64,000 nucleotides of DNA, taken from assembly GCF_008636115.1 (NCBI RefSeq), contig NZ_QLZD01000027.1:62001-126000 (forward strand), in the 5' to 3' direction. Below, piece after piece: positions 34,865 to 44,316 of the stretch. A program made the translations under genes and the position numbers. This DNA is from Candidatus Tokpelaia sp. GTDB lineage: Bacteria; Pseudomonadota; Alphaproteobacteria; Rhizobiales; Rhizobiaceae. Position 1 is the first letter of the stretch. Each line of letters opens with the position of its first letter. Below the pieces are notes generated by a model that saw nothing but the letters and a program-made list of their open reading frames with translations, had not been told where the DNA came from and made no database searches.

Positions 34865-35815
34865 TTAATCGTCGTCGACAGCGCCGTCATCTTGCAAAGC
34901 CGGCAAAGCCATAGCTTTGGCGATTTCAGCATTCGGATAAGAGGCTTTGAGATTATCCAGCACTTTCCGCTGCTCCTGCTGATAACGCTCGCGCATAATC
35001 ACATTTTGCAGATAAAGCTTCATTTCATCAAATGTCGGCGGCTGCTTTGTGCGAATATCCAGCACTTTAATAATATGCCAGCCAAACTGCGTCTGCACCG
35101 GCTGTTTGGTATATTCACCCTTTTTCAGAGCAAAAGCAGCTTTATCAAAGGCCTCAACCATTTGCCCCGGAGTAAAATAGCCGAGATCGCCGCCTAAAGA
35201 CGCGGTGCCGTCAATAGATTTCTCTTTGGCCAGTTTTTCAAAATCAGCGCCTTTTGCCAGTTGTTTGATAATATCCTGAGCCTCTTTCTGGGTTTTTACC
35301 AAAATATGCTCAGCGTGAATTTCCGGCTCCGGCGGCATAGCCGCAACTTCCTTATCATAACGCGCCTTTAATTCCTTATCGGGAATGGGCGTCATAATGG
35401 TTTTGTCAATATAAGCCTGCTGCAAAACAGATTGCTGCATCAGCTCCATTTTTTGCCGGAATTCAGGGGAAGAATCAAGCTTGTCGGCTTTGGCGGCATC
35501 GGCAAAAGCCTGCATGGTCACCAACAGGCGCAAAACCTGCAAGCGGCGCTGATCAACAGGCATATCAGGGGACGGATTTATCAGCTTTGCCCAGGCGTCC
35601 AACTGCGCCAGGGTCATATTTTTACCGTCCAGAACGGCAATAATACTGTCCGGCCTGGCCGATTGCGACAAAGCAGCAACAGGCGGCAGCCCGGCAGCCG
35701 CATCTTGCCCGGCCGCAGCCGGTATCTGCCCGGCAGGCGCCTGCGCCACAGCAGCAACACTGCTTGCCAAAACCAGCCCCGAAGCAAGGATAAGGCTTTT
35801 ATAACTCAATTTCAT
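34865..35815 (-). CDS. Periplasmic parvulin-type peptidyl-prolyl isomerase
   Basis: The 316-residue protein has a signal peptide (SLILASGLVLASSVAAVAQA) and a SurA/PrsA-like N-terminal helical region. A parvulin (PPIC) domain spans about 165-265, with EIHAEHILVKTQKEAQ, GGDLGYFTPGQMVEAFDKAAF and QTQFGWHIIKVLD. It helps fold outer-membrane and secreted proteins. It is divergent from secA, a conserved Rhizobiales pairing. An acidic DDGAVDDD tail ends it, and part of the 3' end is duplicated downstream. Confidence 0.9.
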   Translation of the reverse strand: MKLSYKSLILASGLVLASSVAAVAQAPAGQIPAAAGQDAAAGLPPVAALSQSARPDSIIAVLDGKNMTLAQLDAWAKLINPSPDMPVDQRRLQVLRLLVTMQAFADAAKADKLDSSPEFRQKMELMQQSVLQQAYIDKTIMTPIPDKELKARYDKEVAAMPPEPEIHAEHILVKTQKEAQDIIKQLAKGADFEKLAKEKSIDGTASLGGDLGYFTPGQMVEAFDKAAFALKKGEYTKQPVQTQFGWHIIKVLDIRTKQPPTFDEMKLYLQNVIMRERYQQEQRKVLDNLKASYPNAEIAKAMALPALQDDGAVDDD

Positions 35816-36260
35816 GAAAAACTCCTCAGAAATTCCGCGTTTAAGGAATCGGCATTATTTGTTGACAAGCAGCATATTTCACTAAATGCGGCGCAAAACG
35901 CCTGTTTTCCAAAACAGCGCCCGACCCGGCTTTGCGCCGAAGCAGGCAAGAGACACATTAAGACCGGCCTGTTGACGAGGATTTGCCTCCCCCTCTCCGG
36001 CTTTCCAAGGCTGAATTTGCCTTTTTTGATAAAGTTGAGTCAAGCCTTTTCTTTAGTTTTTGTTAATCTTTACCCCGTTTTGTCGCAGATATTGCTGCCC
36101 GGCGGCATTCCTGCCGCTTTTTTGGGCCGCAATCTCCCTTTTGCCTTGGTGGCGCGGGCAAAAGCGCTTTGCGGCTCCAACCCCTGGCAATAGCCGCATT
36201 TTTAGCTAAACCGGCTTGCATTTTGTCGTCCCTGCCCCCATTTCCCCAGGCATAAGGCAG

Positions 36261-36306
36261 CTTTATCACCCTTGCGCTTGCAAGAGGGGCCTGCAAGGTG
36301 ATAAAG
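36261..36306 (+). promoter_or_regulatory. Structured leader upstream of secA
   Basis: CTTTATCACC plus TTGC (36261-36275, one C bulged) can pair with GCAAGGTGATAAAG (36293-36306), giving 14 pairs. The CTTGC at 36271-36275 can alternatively pair with GCAAG at 36280-36284. The hairpin ends 36 bases before the secA ATG. No T run follows it, so it may be an mRNA leader control element, not a terminator. Confidence 0.45.
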
Positions 36307-36342
36307 CAAAAGCAGCTTTAAAAAATTACGGAAAGGCCGAAA

Positions 36343-39060
36343 ATGGTCAGTTTAGGTGGTTTGGCGCGCCGACTCTTCGGTTCTTCGCATGACCGGCATA
36401 TTAAAAGCCTGCGGCCCCGCGTGGCAGAGATCAACGCATTGGCGGAGCAAATTGCGAAACTGGGCGATGAAGAGCTAAAGGCGAAAACAGCAGAATTCAA
36501 ACAAAGGCTGGCGGCCGGCGAAACTCTGGATAATTTGCTGGTTGAGGCCTTTGCTGTCACGCGTGAGGCGGCAGAGCGGGTAATGGGGCTGCGCCCGTTT
36601 GATGTGCAGCTTATTGGCGGCATGGTTTTGCACGATCGCGGCATTGCTGAAATGCGCACCGGCGAAGGCAAAACCTTAATGGCCACTTTGCCCGTTTATC
36701 TTAATGCGCTGAGCGGCAAAGGCGTGCATGTGGTGACGGTTAATGATTATCTTGCCGCGCGCGATGCCGAGACTATGGGCAGGCTTTACGGCTTTCTGGG
36801 GCTTTCTACCGGCGTTATTACCCATGATATGGATTCTGACGCCCGCCGCGCCGCTTATGCCTGCGATATTACTTATGCCACCAATAATGAGCTGGGTTTT
36901 GACTATTTGCGCGATAATATGCTGTTTGAGCGGGCGCAAATGGTGCAGCGCGGCCATTATTACGCCATTGTCGATGAGGTGGATTCCATTTTAATTGATG
37001 AAGCGCGCACGCCGCTGATTATTTCCGGCCCGCTGGAAGACCGGTCTGATTTTTATAATCGGATAGATACTTTTATCCCGGCGCTGACGGCAGAAGATTA
37101 TGAGGTGGACGAAAAGCAGAAAACCGCTGTCTTTACCGAGATCGGCACAGAGAAAATGGAACAGACTCTGGCCGCGGCGGGGCTTTTGCACGGGGCGGAT
37201 TTATATGATATTGAAAATGTCTCTATTGTCCATCACCTGAATAATGCCTTGCGGGCGCATAAATTATTCCAGCGCGACAAAGATTATATTGTCCGTCAGG
37301 ACGAAATTATCATTATTGACGAATTTACCGGCCGTATGATGCCGGGGCGCCGTTATTCGGAAGGCCTGCACCAGGCGCTGGAAGCCAAGGAGCATGTCAC
37401 AATTCAGCCGGAAAATCAGACTCTGGCCTCCATCACTTTCCAGAATTATTTCCGCATGTATGGCAAGCTGTCAGGCATGACCGGCACGGCTTCAACCGAA
37501 GCAGAGGAATTTGCCAGTATTTATAATCTTGATGTGGTGGAAATTCCCACTAATCTGCCGGTTATCCGCATTGATGAAGATGATGAAATTTACCGCACGG
37601 AAGAAGAAAAATATCAGGCGATTATTCGTGATATTCGCGAGGCGCAGGCCAAGGGCCAGCCAGTGCTGGTGGGCACAACCTCTATTGAAAAATCGGAATA
37701 TCTGGCCGAGCGGCTACGGCGTGAAAATGTGCGCAATTTTCAGGTTTTAAATGCCCGCTATCATGAGCAGGAAGCGTATATTGTCGCTCAGGCGGGGGTG
37801 CCCGGCGCCTTGACCATTGCCACTAATATGGCCGGCCGCGGCACGGACATTCAGCTTGGCGGCAATATGGATATGCGTATTCGCCATGAATTGCAGAATA
37901 TGCCTGAGGGCGCCGAAAGAAAGGCCGGCATCGCCGCTATTCGTGAAGATGTGGCGCGGTTAAAAGAGCAGGCGCTGGCGGCGGGCGGACTTTATGTGCT
38001 GGCAACTGAGCGCCATGAAAGCCGCCGCATTGACAATCAGCTGCGCGGTCGCTCCGGGCGGCAGGGTGACCCCGGCCGCTCCAAGTTTTTCCTGTCGCTG
38101 CAAGATGATTTAATGCGCATTTTCGGCTCTGACCGCATGGACGGCATGCTGCAGAAACTGGGCTTAAAAGAGGGAGAAGCCATTATCCACCCCTGGGTCA
38201 ATAAAGCGCTGGAAAAAGCGCAGAAAAAGGTGGAAGCGCGCAATTTTGAAATTCGCAAAAACCTGTTGAAATATGATGATGTGATGAATGATCAGCGCAA
38301 AGTAGTGTTTGAGCAGCGCAGCGAAATTATGGATAGCGGCGATTTGGGCGAGACTGTGCATGAAATGCGCGATGAGGTAATAAGTAATCTGGTGGAAAGC
38401 CGCTTTCCCCCCGGCAGCTATGCCGAGCAATGGGACAGCCAAGGCCTGCAAGATGATTTGCGCGATTTGTTCAATCTTGATTTGCCGGTGAAAGACTGGG
38501 CGCAGGAAGACGGGATCAGCGAAACGGATATATTGGAACGCGTGCGCGCCGCCATGAATGAAAAAGCGCTGGAAAGGGCTGAGCGCATGGGGCCGGAAAT
38601 GATGAATCATTTCCAGAAATTATTGATTTTGGAGACCATAGATACGCTCTGGCGCGAGCATCTTTCCAATCTGGAAAATCTGCGTTCGGCAGTTGGTTTT
38701 CGCGGTTATGCCCAGCGCGACCCGCTGAATGAATATAAAACGGAGTCTTTTGAGCTGTTTCAGGCTATGCTCACCAATTTGCGCCGCGATGTAACTTCAA
38801 AACTCATGCGCTTCGAGCTGGTAGAAACACCGCCACCCCCGCCGGCGCCGCTGCCCGGCCAGTTGTTTCACCCTGATTTCAGCAGCGAAGATGAGGGGAA
38901 TGATAGTATTTTGCTGTCGCGGCAGGCGGATAATCGTTTTGTCCCCAAAGTGGAGCGCGATCCGAAAAATCCGGAAACATGGGGGCGTATCGGCCGCAAT
39001 GAACCCTGCCCCTGCGGTTCAGGCAAAAAATACAAGCACTGCCACGGCACCCTGGCCTGA
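36343..39060 (+). CDS. secA: Preprotein translocase ATPase SecA
   Basis: SecA drives export through SecYEG. The 905-residue protein has the usual parts: [11 protein letters not shown] (Walker A), [24 protein letters not shown] (Walker B region), [15 protein letters not shown], the helicase-like [13 protein letters not shown] and [18 protein letters not shown]. The C-terminal zinc SEC-C motif is [14 protein letters not shown]. The length is normal for alphaproteobacteria. It is divergent from the PPIase gene and has a structured leader. Confidence 0.97.
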   Translation: MVSLGGLARRLFGSSHDRHIKSLRPRVAEINALAEQIAKLGDEELKAKTAEFKQRLAAGETLDNLLVEAFAVTREAAERVMGLRPFDVQLIGGMVLHDRGIAEMRTGEGKTLMATLPVYLNALSGKGVHVVTVNDYLAARDAETMGRLYGFLGLSTGVITHDMDSDARRAAYACDITYATNNELGFDYLRDNMLFERAQMVQRGHYYAIVDEVDSILIDEARTPLIISGPLEDRSDFYNRIDTFIPALTAEDYEVDEKQKTAVFTEIGTEKMEQTLAAAGLLHGADLYDIENVSIVHHLNNALRAHKLFQRDKDYIVRQDEIIIIDEFTGRMMPGRRYSEGLHQALEAKEHVTIQPENQTLASITFQNYFRMYGKLSGMTGTASTEAEEFASIYNLDVVEIPTNLPVIRIDEDDEIYRTEEEKYQAIIRDIREAQAKGQPVLVGTTSIEKSEYLAERLRRENVRNFQVLNARYHEQEAYIVAQAGVPGALTIATNMAGRGTDIQLGGNMDMRIRHELQNMPEGAERKAGIAAIREDVARLKEQALAAGGLYVLATERHESRRIDNQLRGRSGRQGDPGRSKFFLSLQDDLMRIFGSDRMDGMLQKLGLKEGEAIIHPWVNKALEKAQKKVEARNFEIRKNLLKYDDVMNDQRKVVFEQRSEIMDSGDLGETVHEMRDEVISNLVESRFPPGSYAEQWDSQGLQDDLRDLFNLDLPVKDWAQEDGISETDILERVRAAMNEKALERAERMGPEMMNHFQKLLILETIDTLWREHLSNLENLRSAVGFRGYAQRDPLNEYKTESFELFQAMLTNLRRDVTSKLMRFELVETPPPPPAPLPGQLFHPDFSSEDEGNDSILLSRQADNRFVPKVERDPKNPETWGRIGRNEPCPCGSGKKYKHCHGTLA

Positions 39061-39211
39061 AGCAGGAAGTAATGTGAGCTGAAAGGTGTTGCTGTTTATA
39101 TTAGTTCGCGCAGCCGTTAAAAAGCGCTTCTATTTGCCAAAAGGGGGCGCATAGGCTATATTTATACTTGCTATTATTGCAATGAGCGGTCTTCACAAAG
39201 AGGAGAGCCTT

Positions 39212-39559
39212 ATGCGCGGCAAGATAAAGAAACCAGTCAAGGCAGACGCTGTCAAAGCCCATGAAAAGGCGGTTGCAAAGCTTTTGCAGAAATCGCGCGC
39301 TGTTTTGGCCGATTCTGCCCCTGAGGCGCAATCTGTCAATGCCTTGCCGGATTTAAAATCCGGACGGCGCGGTGTGCCGGCCGGCGACACAATCCCCGCC
39401 GGCGGCGGCTATGCCAAAGATATGTTCCATGCTTATAAATGGAAAAAAGGCAAGGAAGAGCGCACCGATACTATTGTCGAGCTGGAGCGAAAACGCAAAA
39501 AAGTGCGCTATTCTTTCCGCAAAGAGGGGAAAATGTATGGTTTTGACCCGTTTAAATAG
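39212..39559 (+). CDS. Small basic protein, unknown
   Basis: The 115-residue product from the ATG at 39212 (AGAGGAGAGCCTT upstream) has Lys/Arg-rich ends and a central GDTIPAGGGYAKDMFHAYKWKKGKEE. It looks cytoplasmic and could bind nucleic acid, but no family is recognised. The ribosome site is excellent, so I regard it as real. The frame upstream to 39182 is not needed. Confidence 0.65.
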   Translation: MRGKIKKPVKADAVKAHEKAVAKLLQKSRAVLADSAPEAQSVNALPDLKSGRRGVPAGDTIPAGGGYAKDMFHAYKWKKGKEERTDTIVELERKRKKVRYSFRKEGKMYGFDPFK

Positions 39560-40081
39560 GCGTGCGCGGCCAATAGGGCAAACTTCCCCTCTCAGTAAAT
39601 TATATCAGGCGCGTTTCACGCCTTTTGCGGCACCCGCTCTGCGCGCCAATGCGCAAGCCAAAACGACAATGGGCTGGACGAAAAACGAACAAATCACCCC
39701 TTATACAAGGGAGGTCAACAAGGAAATATTGGCCGCCGAGGGGACTGAAAGAATAATTTTGCCGGTAAGAAATGGTCGAGGCTTCCCGCACCGATTTTTA
39801 CATTTCCCGCGCCTTAAAAAATATCTAATGAAAACAATATATTATAAGCACTTTTTTTTACAAAAACATGTTATGGTCTGACCCATTTTCTGATTAGCTA
39901 TAGGCGTGGTGCCACCGCACAGGTTTATTCCATAAATCGGCGCCTGCCCCCCGAGGCGTTTTACCCCGATACGCCCGGCAGGTCGGCAACCTTGCCGGCT
40001 ATCAAGCAAAGCTTTTCTCCTGATTTATTCTAAAAAATGCAATATATTCAAAAAAATACCAGTAATAATTCATAATTATTC
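39560..40081. other. Gene-free gap with a solo border motif
   Basis: About 520 bases with no convincing gene. At 39885-39902 it holds CATTTTCTGATTAGCTATA-like sequence, the same border motif as in the repeat clusters, here without tandem units. Short frames in this region have no ribosome site. Confidence 0.4.
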
Positions 40082-40381
40082 TTATGAATAATTTAAAGGA
40101 CGGATTTCTGCCAATATAGTCTGCATAGAAATACTTATTCTACTTAAATCAAAATCCTGCTGGAGTTGCAGCCAATAATGCGGATCCATATCAAAAAACC
40201 TGGCCAGGCGCAGCGCCGTATCTATCGTCACCGGCAGGCGGCCGGCAATAATCCGCTCGATCCGACTGGGGGAAACATGCAGCTTTCTGGCTAAAGCGTA
40301 AGCAGAAAGGCCGGCGGGAAATAAATAGCGCGCCTGCAAAACTTCACCAGGGTGATAATTGGGCACAATACGGCGCGCCAT
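40082..40381 (-). CDS. higA: HigA-family antitoxin / XRE regulator
   Basis: The 99-residue protein starts at ATG 40381 (GGGAG upstream). It has the HigA pattern HPGEVLQARYLFPAGLSAYALARKLHVSPSRIERIIAGRLPVTIDTALRLARFFDMDPHYWLQLQQDFDL. It binds its own operator and, in complete systems, neutralises HigB. No HigB is visible on either side, so it is an orphan here. The preceding 230 bases are very AT-rich and include GGAAAA...TTTTCC near 40527, a possible operator. Confidence 0.82.
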   Translation of the reverse strand: MARRIVPNYHPGEVLQARYLFPAGLSAYALARKLHVSPSRIERIIAGRLPVTIDTALRLARFFDMDPHYWLQLQQDFDLSRISISMQTILAEIRPLNYS

Positions 40382-40626
40382 AGCATAAACTCCCATGAGA
40401 TAAATAAGCGTAATATAATTCTGTTCTATACTGGCTCAATAGCGGCAGAAGGCTAAAGGAAATATTATAATTACTTCCAGGCCTGTTATAAACATAATTC
40501 TTACGGGAAAACAGACAATATATATTCTGGAAAATATACGGTTTTCCAAAAATATACTTAATGTTTATGAAGATAAACAAAGAAATATACGATAAACATC
40601 ATAATATAATTTAAATATAAGACAAA

Positions 40627-41976
40627 TCAGGCAAATTGTGCAACGGGTATTTTAAGAAAATACTCTACTCTGCCGTTTTTTATACTATAATGCGCCGCAC
40701 CATCAACCGATTGCGGCACAATCCGCTCCAGCATTATGCTGCCAAAACGCGCTTCGGTCATAAAATCGCCGGCGGCAGCTTTTCCTCCTGCCCGGTTTCC
40801 TTGCTCCGATCCTGCTGCTGCCGGCGGCATTGATTCGGCTGCCTCTGCCGGGAAATCCTCTCGCCATGACAATATTAGCGCTTTACCGCCCGCCGGCACC
40901 CTGTTTACCGCCGCCATGCTGCCGGCCAGTGCTGCCGCAGCCGGCAGCGGCGATTCTTCCTCACCCTCTGCCCGGCAGTTAACAGCAATTTTGCCCCGGC
41001 CCAGCGCCAAAACGCCAAAAGCGGCAGAATTGATAATCAGCTCATGCAAAGCCAGGCCAATATGCAAAGCAGCAGAGGGAAAAAGATAGGGATTTTCCCC
41101 CTGCACAGAGATAGAGCAATGCTGCTTATCGGTAATGCTCTCCGTATAAAAGCGCAACTGGGCAAAAACCAGATCCTGCAATAAAGCGCCGCGCCAGTCG
41201 GAATCGGTCACCAAATCCTGCGAAGAAGAAAGCGAATGCAACCGCCCCTGAAATTTTTTCAGAAAACTGCCAATATTATGGCAAAAACGCGCTGTTTGCG
41301 TAGCAATGCTCTGAATAATCGCCAAAAGATTTTTAGAGCGATGGCTCACTTCACGCAGCAGGATTTTAAGCACTTCTTCGCGGGCGCGCAATTCAGAAAT
41401 ATTGACTCCGCTTGTCACCAGCCCCAAAATTTTGCCTTGCGCATCACAATGCGCCTCAATGAAAAATTTATACCATAAAGCCTGGCTGCCATGGCCGTCA
41501 TTGCTGCTTTCGGGCATTCTTTCCCCGGCAAGGCCGGGTGCCAAACTGCCCGGCCCGGCGGCAAAATTACTCTGATTCTCCGCCCCCGCCATTTGGCCGG
41601 CAGGTTTTGGCGACAGGCTGAATTCCAGCCGCGCCGTTTGCCCGCCGGCCAGCAAGCGTTTTTTCACATTTTCCATTTGGGCCGCTGCCGCCGGTGGAAA
41701 TATATCACTATCACGGCAGAAAGGCCGCCAGCCGGCCTTTAACACCGGCGGCAAATTTTCTGCCATAGTGTAAAGAAGATCAGGTGTCTGATATAAAACA
41801 CAAATATCGGCGCTGCGCAGCGCCATGAGCAGCGGCATATCACCCGGATCAGGCGCAATCCGTGCCGCCGCAACCGCCGGGCTGCCTGCTTTTTCAGGCC
41901 CCGTTTCCTCGGGCTTTGGCACTTTATTGGCTGTCATTGCCTCCGCGCCTTGTTTATGCTGCTCTGCACTCTCTGA
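40627..41976 (-). CDS. HWE/HisKA_2-type sensor histidine kinase (soluble)
   Basis: The 449-residue protein starts with a disordered Pro/Glu/Ala region and then a PAS-like domain. The phospho-acceptor is in REVSHRSKNLLAIIQSIA, the HWE/HisKA_2 H-box, followed by an ATPase domain with LHELIINSAAFGVLALG. A long Ala/Gly-rich insert lies within the ATPase domain (about 350-410). It is transcribed with phyR (83-base gap), so it is likely to act as a PhyR kinase in the general stress response. The ATG at 41976 is preferred over an upstream TTG. Confidence 0.8.
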   Translation of the reverse strand, partial: SESAEQHKQGAEAMTANKVPKPEETGPEKAGSPAVAAARIAPDPGDMPLLMALRSADICVLYQTPDLLYTMAENLPPVLKAGWRPFCRDSDIFPPAAAAQMENVKKRLLAGGQTARLEFSLSPKPAGQMAGAENQSNFAAGPGSLAPGLAGERMPESSNDGHGSQALWYKFFIEAHCDAQGKILGLVTSGVNISELRAREEVLKILLREVSHRSKNLLAIIQSIATQTARFCHNIGSFLKKFQGRLHSLSSSQDLVTDSDWRGALLQDLVFAQLRFYTESITDKQHCSISVQGENPYLFPSAALHIGLALHELIINSAAFGVLALGRGKIAVNCRAEGEEESPLPAAAALAGSMAAVNRVPAGGKALILSWREDFPAEAAESMPPAAAGSEQGNRAGGKAAAGDFMTEARFGSIMLERIVPQSVDGAAHYSIKNGRVEYFLKIPVAQFA

Positions 41977-42059
41977 CATTATCACCACTATTTCCAACAG
42001 CAGGCCGCACCCGCCTGCCTTGTCCCCTGCCTGCCCGGGCGCAGCGCGAGCGCTTTACT

Positions 42060-42920
42060 TCAGACATTATTGCGCGCATTTTCCTGAAAAAACAGCGCCT
42101 GACTGATTAACGCCTTGACCATATCGGGGTTAAAAGGCTTGGTTACTAAAAAAGTTGGCTCAGGACGCGTGCCTGTCAACAATCTTTCGGGAAAAGCGGT
42201 GATAAAAATCACCGGTAAACTGTTTTTGGCTAAAATTTCATTTACCGCTTCAATACCCGAACTGCCATCGGCCAGTTGAATATCAGCCAGCACCATGCCG
42301 GGAGCGGTTTTTTTGAATAATTTTACCGCCTCGGCATGGGTGCGGGCAATACCCACTACCTGATGCCCCAGACCTTCCACCAACTGTTCTATATCCATGG
42401 CAATCAGCGGCTCATCTTCAATTATCATAATTTTGGTAGCTACCTGATTGGATATATCGCGCGCGGCCTCACCCAGACAGGCTTCGAAACTCTTTTTATC
42501 GCAATCCAAAATCTCCATAGCCTGCTTTTCGCTAAAACCCTCTACCGCTATCAGCAAAAAAGCCTGGCGCGCTTTGGGTGCCAGCGCTGTCAGCCGGCCG
42601 GCCGGCTCTTTGCCGCCGGTTTTGGTTTTGCTGTCTTTGCCGCTGTGCGTTCCGCGCCGGCCGGGCGCGCCGCGGGCAGAATTAACTGAAATCGGCAGAG
42701 ATTCGGCAAATTTAGATACTGTCTGGTTAAACAAATGGCAAAACAGCCAGTAAACACTTATACGGTCATTGGATTTTTTAGGAAAAATGCTTATATCGGC
42801 AATCAACGCCTCCAACATGGAAGCCACATAAGCATCGCCTGAATGCTGCGAGCCGGTAACCGCGCGGGCAAAGCGCCGCAAATAGGGCAAATGCGGGGCG
42901 ATACGCGTTGAAAGTGACAT
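42060..42920 (-). CDS. phyR: General stress response regulator PhyR
   Basis: PhyR is an anti-anti-sigma factor. The 286-residue protein has an N-terminal sigma-like domain (residues 1-75 and 108-160, TALAPKARQAFLLIAVEGFSEKQAMEI) interrupted by a low-complexity linker, and a C-terminal receiver domain (IMIIEDEPLIAMDIEQLVEGLG). Phosphorylation is at Asp213 (VLADIQLADGSSG) with Lys261. Once phosphorylated it captures NepR and frees EcfG. The ATG has AAGGAGTTTTTTCC upstream. It is divergent from nepR-ecfG. Confidence 0.93.
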   Translation of the reverse strand: MSLSTRIAPHLPYLRRFARAVTGSQHSGDAYVASMLEALIADISIFPKKSNDRISVYWLFCHLFNQTVSKFAESLPISVNSARGAPGRRGTHSGKDSKTKTGGKEPAGRLTALAPKARQAFLLIAVEGFSEKQAMEILDCDKKSFEACLGEAARDISNQVATKIMIIEDEPLIAMDIEQLVEGLGHQVVGIARTHAEAVKLFKKTAPGMVLADIQLADGSSGIEAVNEILAKNSLPVIFITAFPERLLTGTRPEPTFLVTKPFNPDMVKALISQALFFQENARNNV

Positions 42921-42983
42921 GGAAAAAACTCCTTTTGCACCAAAATAAAACTGCCCCGAGCATAAGCATATTTTATTAAAAAA

Positions 42984-43022
42984 GTTCCACTTGCAGTGGA
43001 ACGCACTGAATATTTTCGCGTT
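42984..43022 (+). promoter_or_regulatory. EcfG-type promoter for nepR-ecfG
   Basis: GGAAC (42998-43002), 16 bases, then CGTT (43019-43022): the full general-stress sigma consensus. The -35 lies in a perfect dyad GTTCCACTTGCAGTGGAAC (42984-43002), so a second GGAAC faces phyR on the other strand. That side has only a weak -10. It implies autoregulation. Confidence 0.8.
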
Positions 43023-43083
43023 AAAGTTGTAAATATCTCTGATTTATGCGACACTAAGCGGGCGATAAAACAAGGCTATCGGC

Positions 43084-43395
43084 ATGGAAGACAATAAAAA
43101 CACAGGCCGGAAAATGTTTGCAGATAAAAATCTTTCACGATCGGGGCACAGCAATGAGGACAGGCTATTAGGTGTGCACAGCCGGATAGCTGAGCAATTA
43201 CGCGCTTTTTACACCGGCATTCAGGAAGAGGCGATTCCGCAAAAATTTCTGACCCTGCTGGAGCAGCTCGATGAAGCTGAAAAAAACGAAAATAACACAA
43301 TTATGCAGACAGGGGGGCAGCATAATTTTACCGATCCGCCAGGGCCGGCTGAAAAAAATATTTTAATTACCAGGCGCAGGAGCAGGCATGAATAA
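43084..43395 (+). CDS. nepR: Anti-sigma factor NepR
   Basis: The 103-residue protein contains the NepR helices IAEQLRAFYTGIQEEAIPQKFLTLLEQLDEAEKN (about 36-69). These bind EcfG in unstressed cells and PhyR-P on stress. A variable N-terminus and a C-terminal tail flank the core. AAGG lies upstream of the ATG. It overlaps ecfG by eight bases and lies just after an EcfG-type promoter. Confidence 0.9.
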   Translation: MEDNKNTGRKMFADKNLSRSGHSNEDRLLGVHSRIAEQLRAFYTGIQEEAIPQKFLTLLEQLDEAEKNENNTIMQTGGQHNFTDPPGPAEKNILITRRRSRHE

Positions 43396-44191
43396 AAGCC
43401 CCATTTCTGCTGCCTCTGCCCTCTGTCACAGACCAGGCCGGCGCAAACGCCCGGCTATAGCTGCGGCGGCACCTCAAGCCGCAACAGCCCGGCGCAAGCC
43501 GGGCTCTATTGCCGCACCGGCACCAAACCCGCCCTGCCCCGCCCCGGCACTCACAGTGCCGGTGCCGCCGGCAGCCGGCCAATATGCGCCAATACCGCCC
43601 ACGGCGCCGGCAAAGGCGGCGCAGAAGCAGGAAACAAAGCCCGGCAGCAGTGAAAACCCGTCTTTCCGCCGTGAAATGCTGTCACTCCTGCCCGGTTTGC
43701 GCGCCTTTGCCGTCTCCTTAGCCGGGAATAAAGATCAGGCTGATGATTTATTGCAGGATACAATTATGCGCGCCTGGGGTAAGCAGGAAAGCTTTACTAT
43801 GGGGACAAATATGAAAGCCTGGCTGTTCACCATTTTACGCAATGAATTTTATAGCCAAATGCGCAAACAAAAGCGCGAAGTGCAGGATACAGACGGGATT
43901 TATGCCAATAATCTGGCCGTTCACCCAGCGCAATATGGCGCGCTTGATTTACAGGATTTCAAGCGGGCGCTGGATAAATTGCCGCCCGATCAGCGCGAGG
44001 CGATTATTCTTATCGGCGCTTCCGGCTTTTCTTATGAGGAAGCGGCAGAAATTTGCCGCTGCGCCATTGGCACAATTAAAAGCCGCGTCAGCCGCGCCCG
44101 CCTTCGCCTGCAAAATTTGCTGAGTATAGAGGGAGAAAATGATTACGGCCCTGACAAAGCGGCCAAAGCTTCTGCCATACGCTCTTTTTAG
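43388..44191 (+). CDS. ecfG: General stress sigma factor EcfG with N-terminal extension
   Basis: The ECF15 core starts near residue 95: FRREMLSLLPGLRAFAVSLAGNKDQADDLLQDTIMRAWGKQESF (sigma2) and ALDKLPPDQREAIILIGASGFSYEEAAEI with GTIKSRVSRARLRLQNLL (sigma4). An extra 90 residues rich in Pro and Ala precede it. The ATG at 43388 has AGGAG five bases upstream and overlaps nepR, which argues that the extension is translated. An internal start at 43676 would give the usual size. It directs transcription from GGAAC-N16/17-CGTT promoters. Confidence 0.92.
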   Translation: MNKSPISAASALCHRPGRRKRPAIAAAAPQAATARRKPGSIAAPAPNPPCPAPALTVPVPPAAGQYAPIPPTAPAKAAQKQETKPGSSENPSFRREMLSLLPGLRAFAVSLAGNKDQADDLLQDTIMRAWGKQESFTMGTNMKAWLFTILRNEFYSQMRKQKREVQDTDGIYANNLAVHPAQYGALDLQDFKRALDKLPPDQREAIILIGASGFSYEEAAEICRCAIGTIKSRVSRARLRLQNLLSIEGENDYGPDKAAKASAIRSF

Positions 44192-44316
44192 ACTCCTTCA
44201 TTGCCGCTTGCGGCCGCCGGCAGGTCGACAAAGCAAGGCAGGCAGCGCCGGATAATGGAGCAATGGGCAGCTATCAAGAGGCAACAATTTGGCGGCGTGT
44301 TGAAATTTTCGCCCAA

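Noticed and set aside
39669-39881. Possible gene after the 39212-39559 CDS
   Set aside because: The frame continues from a shadow of the upstream gene and has no ribosome site or family pattern.
40400-40620. HigB toxin before higA
   Set aside because: The AT-rich sequence gives no RelE/HigB-like frame on either strand even allowing for a single shift.
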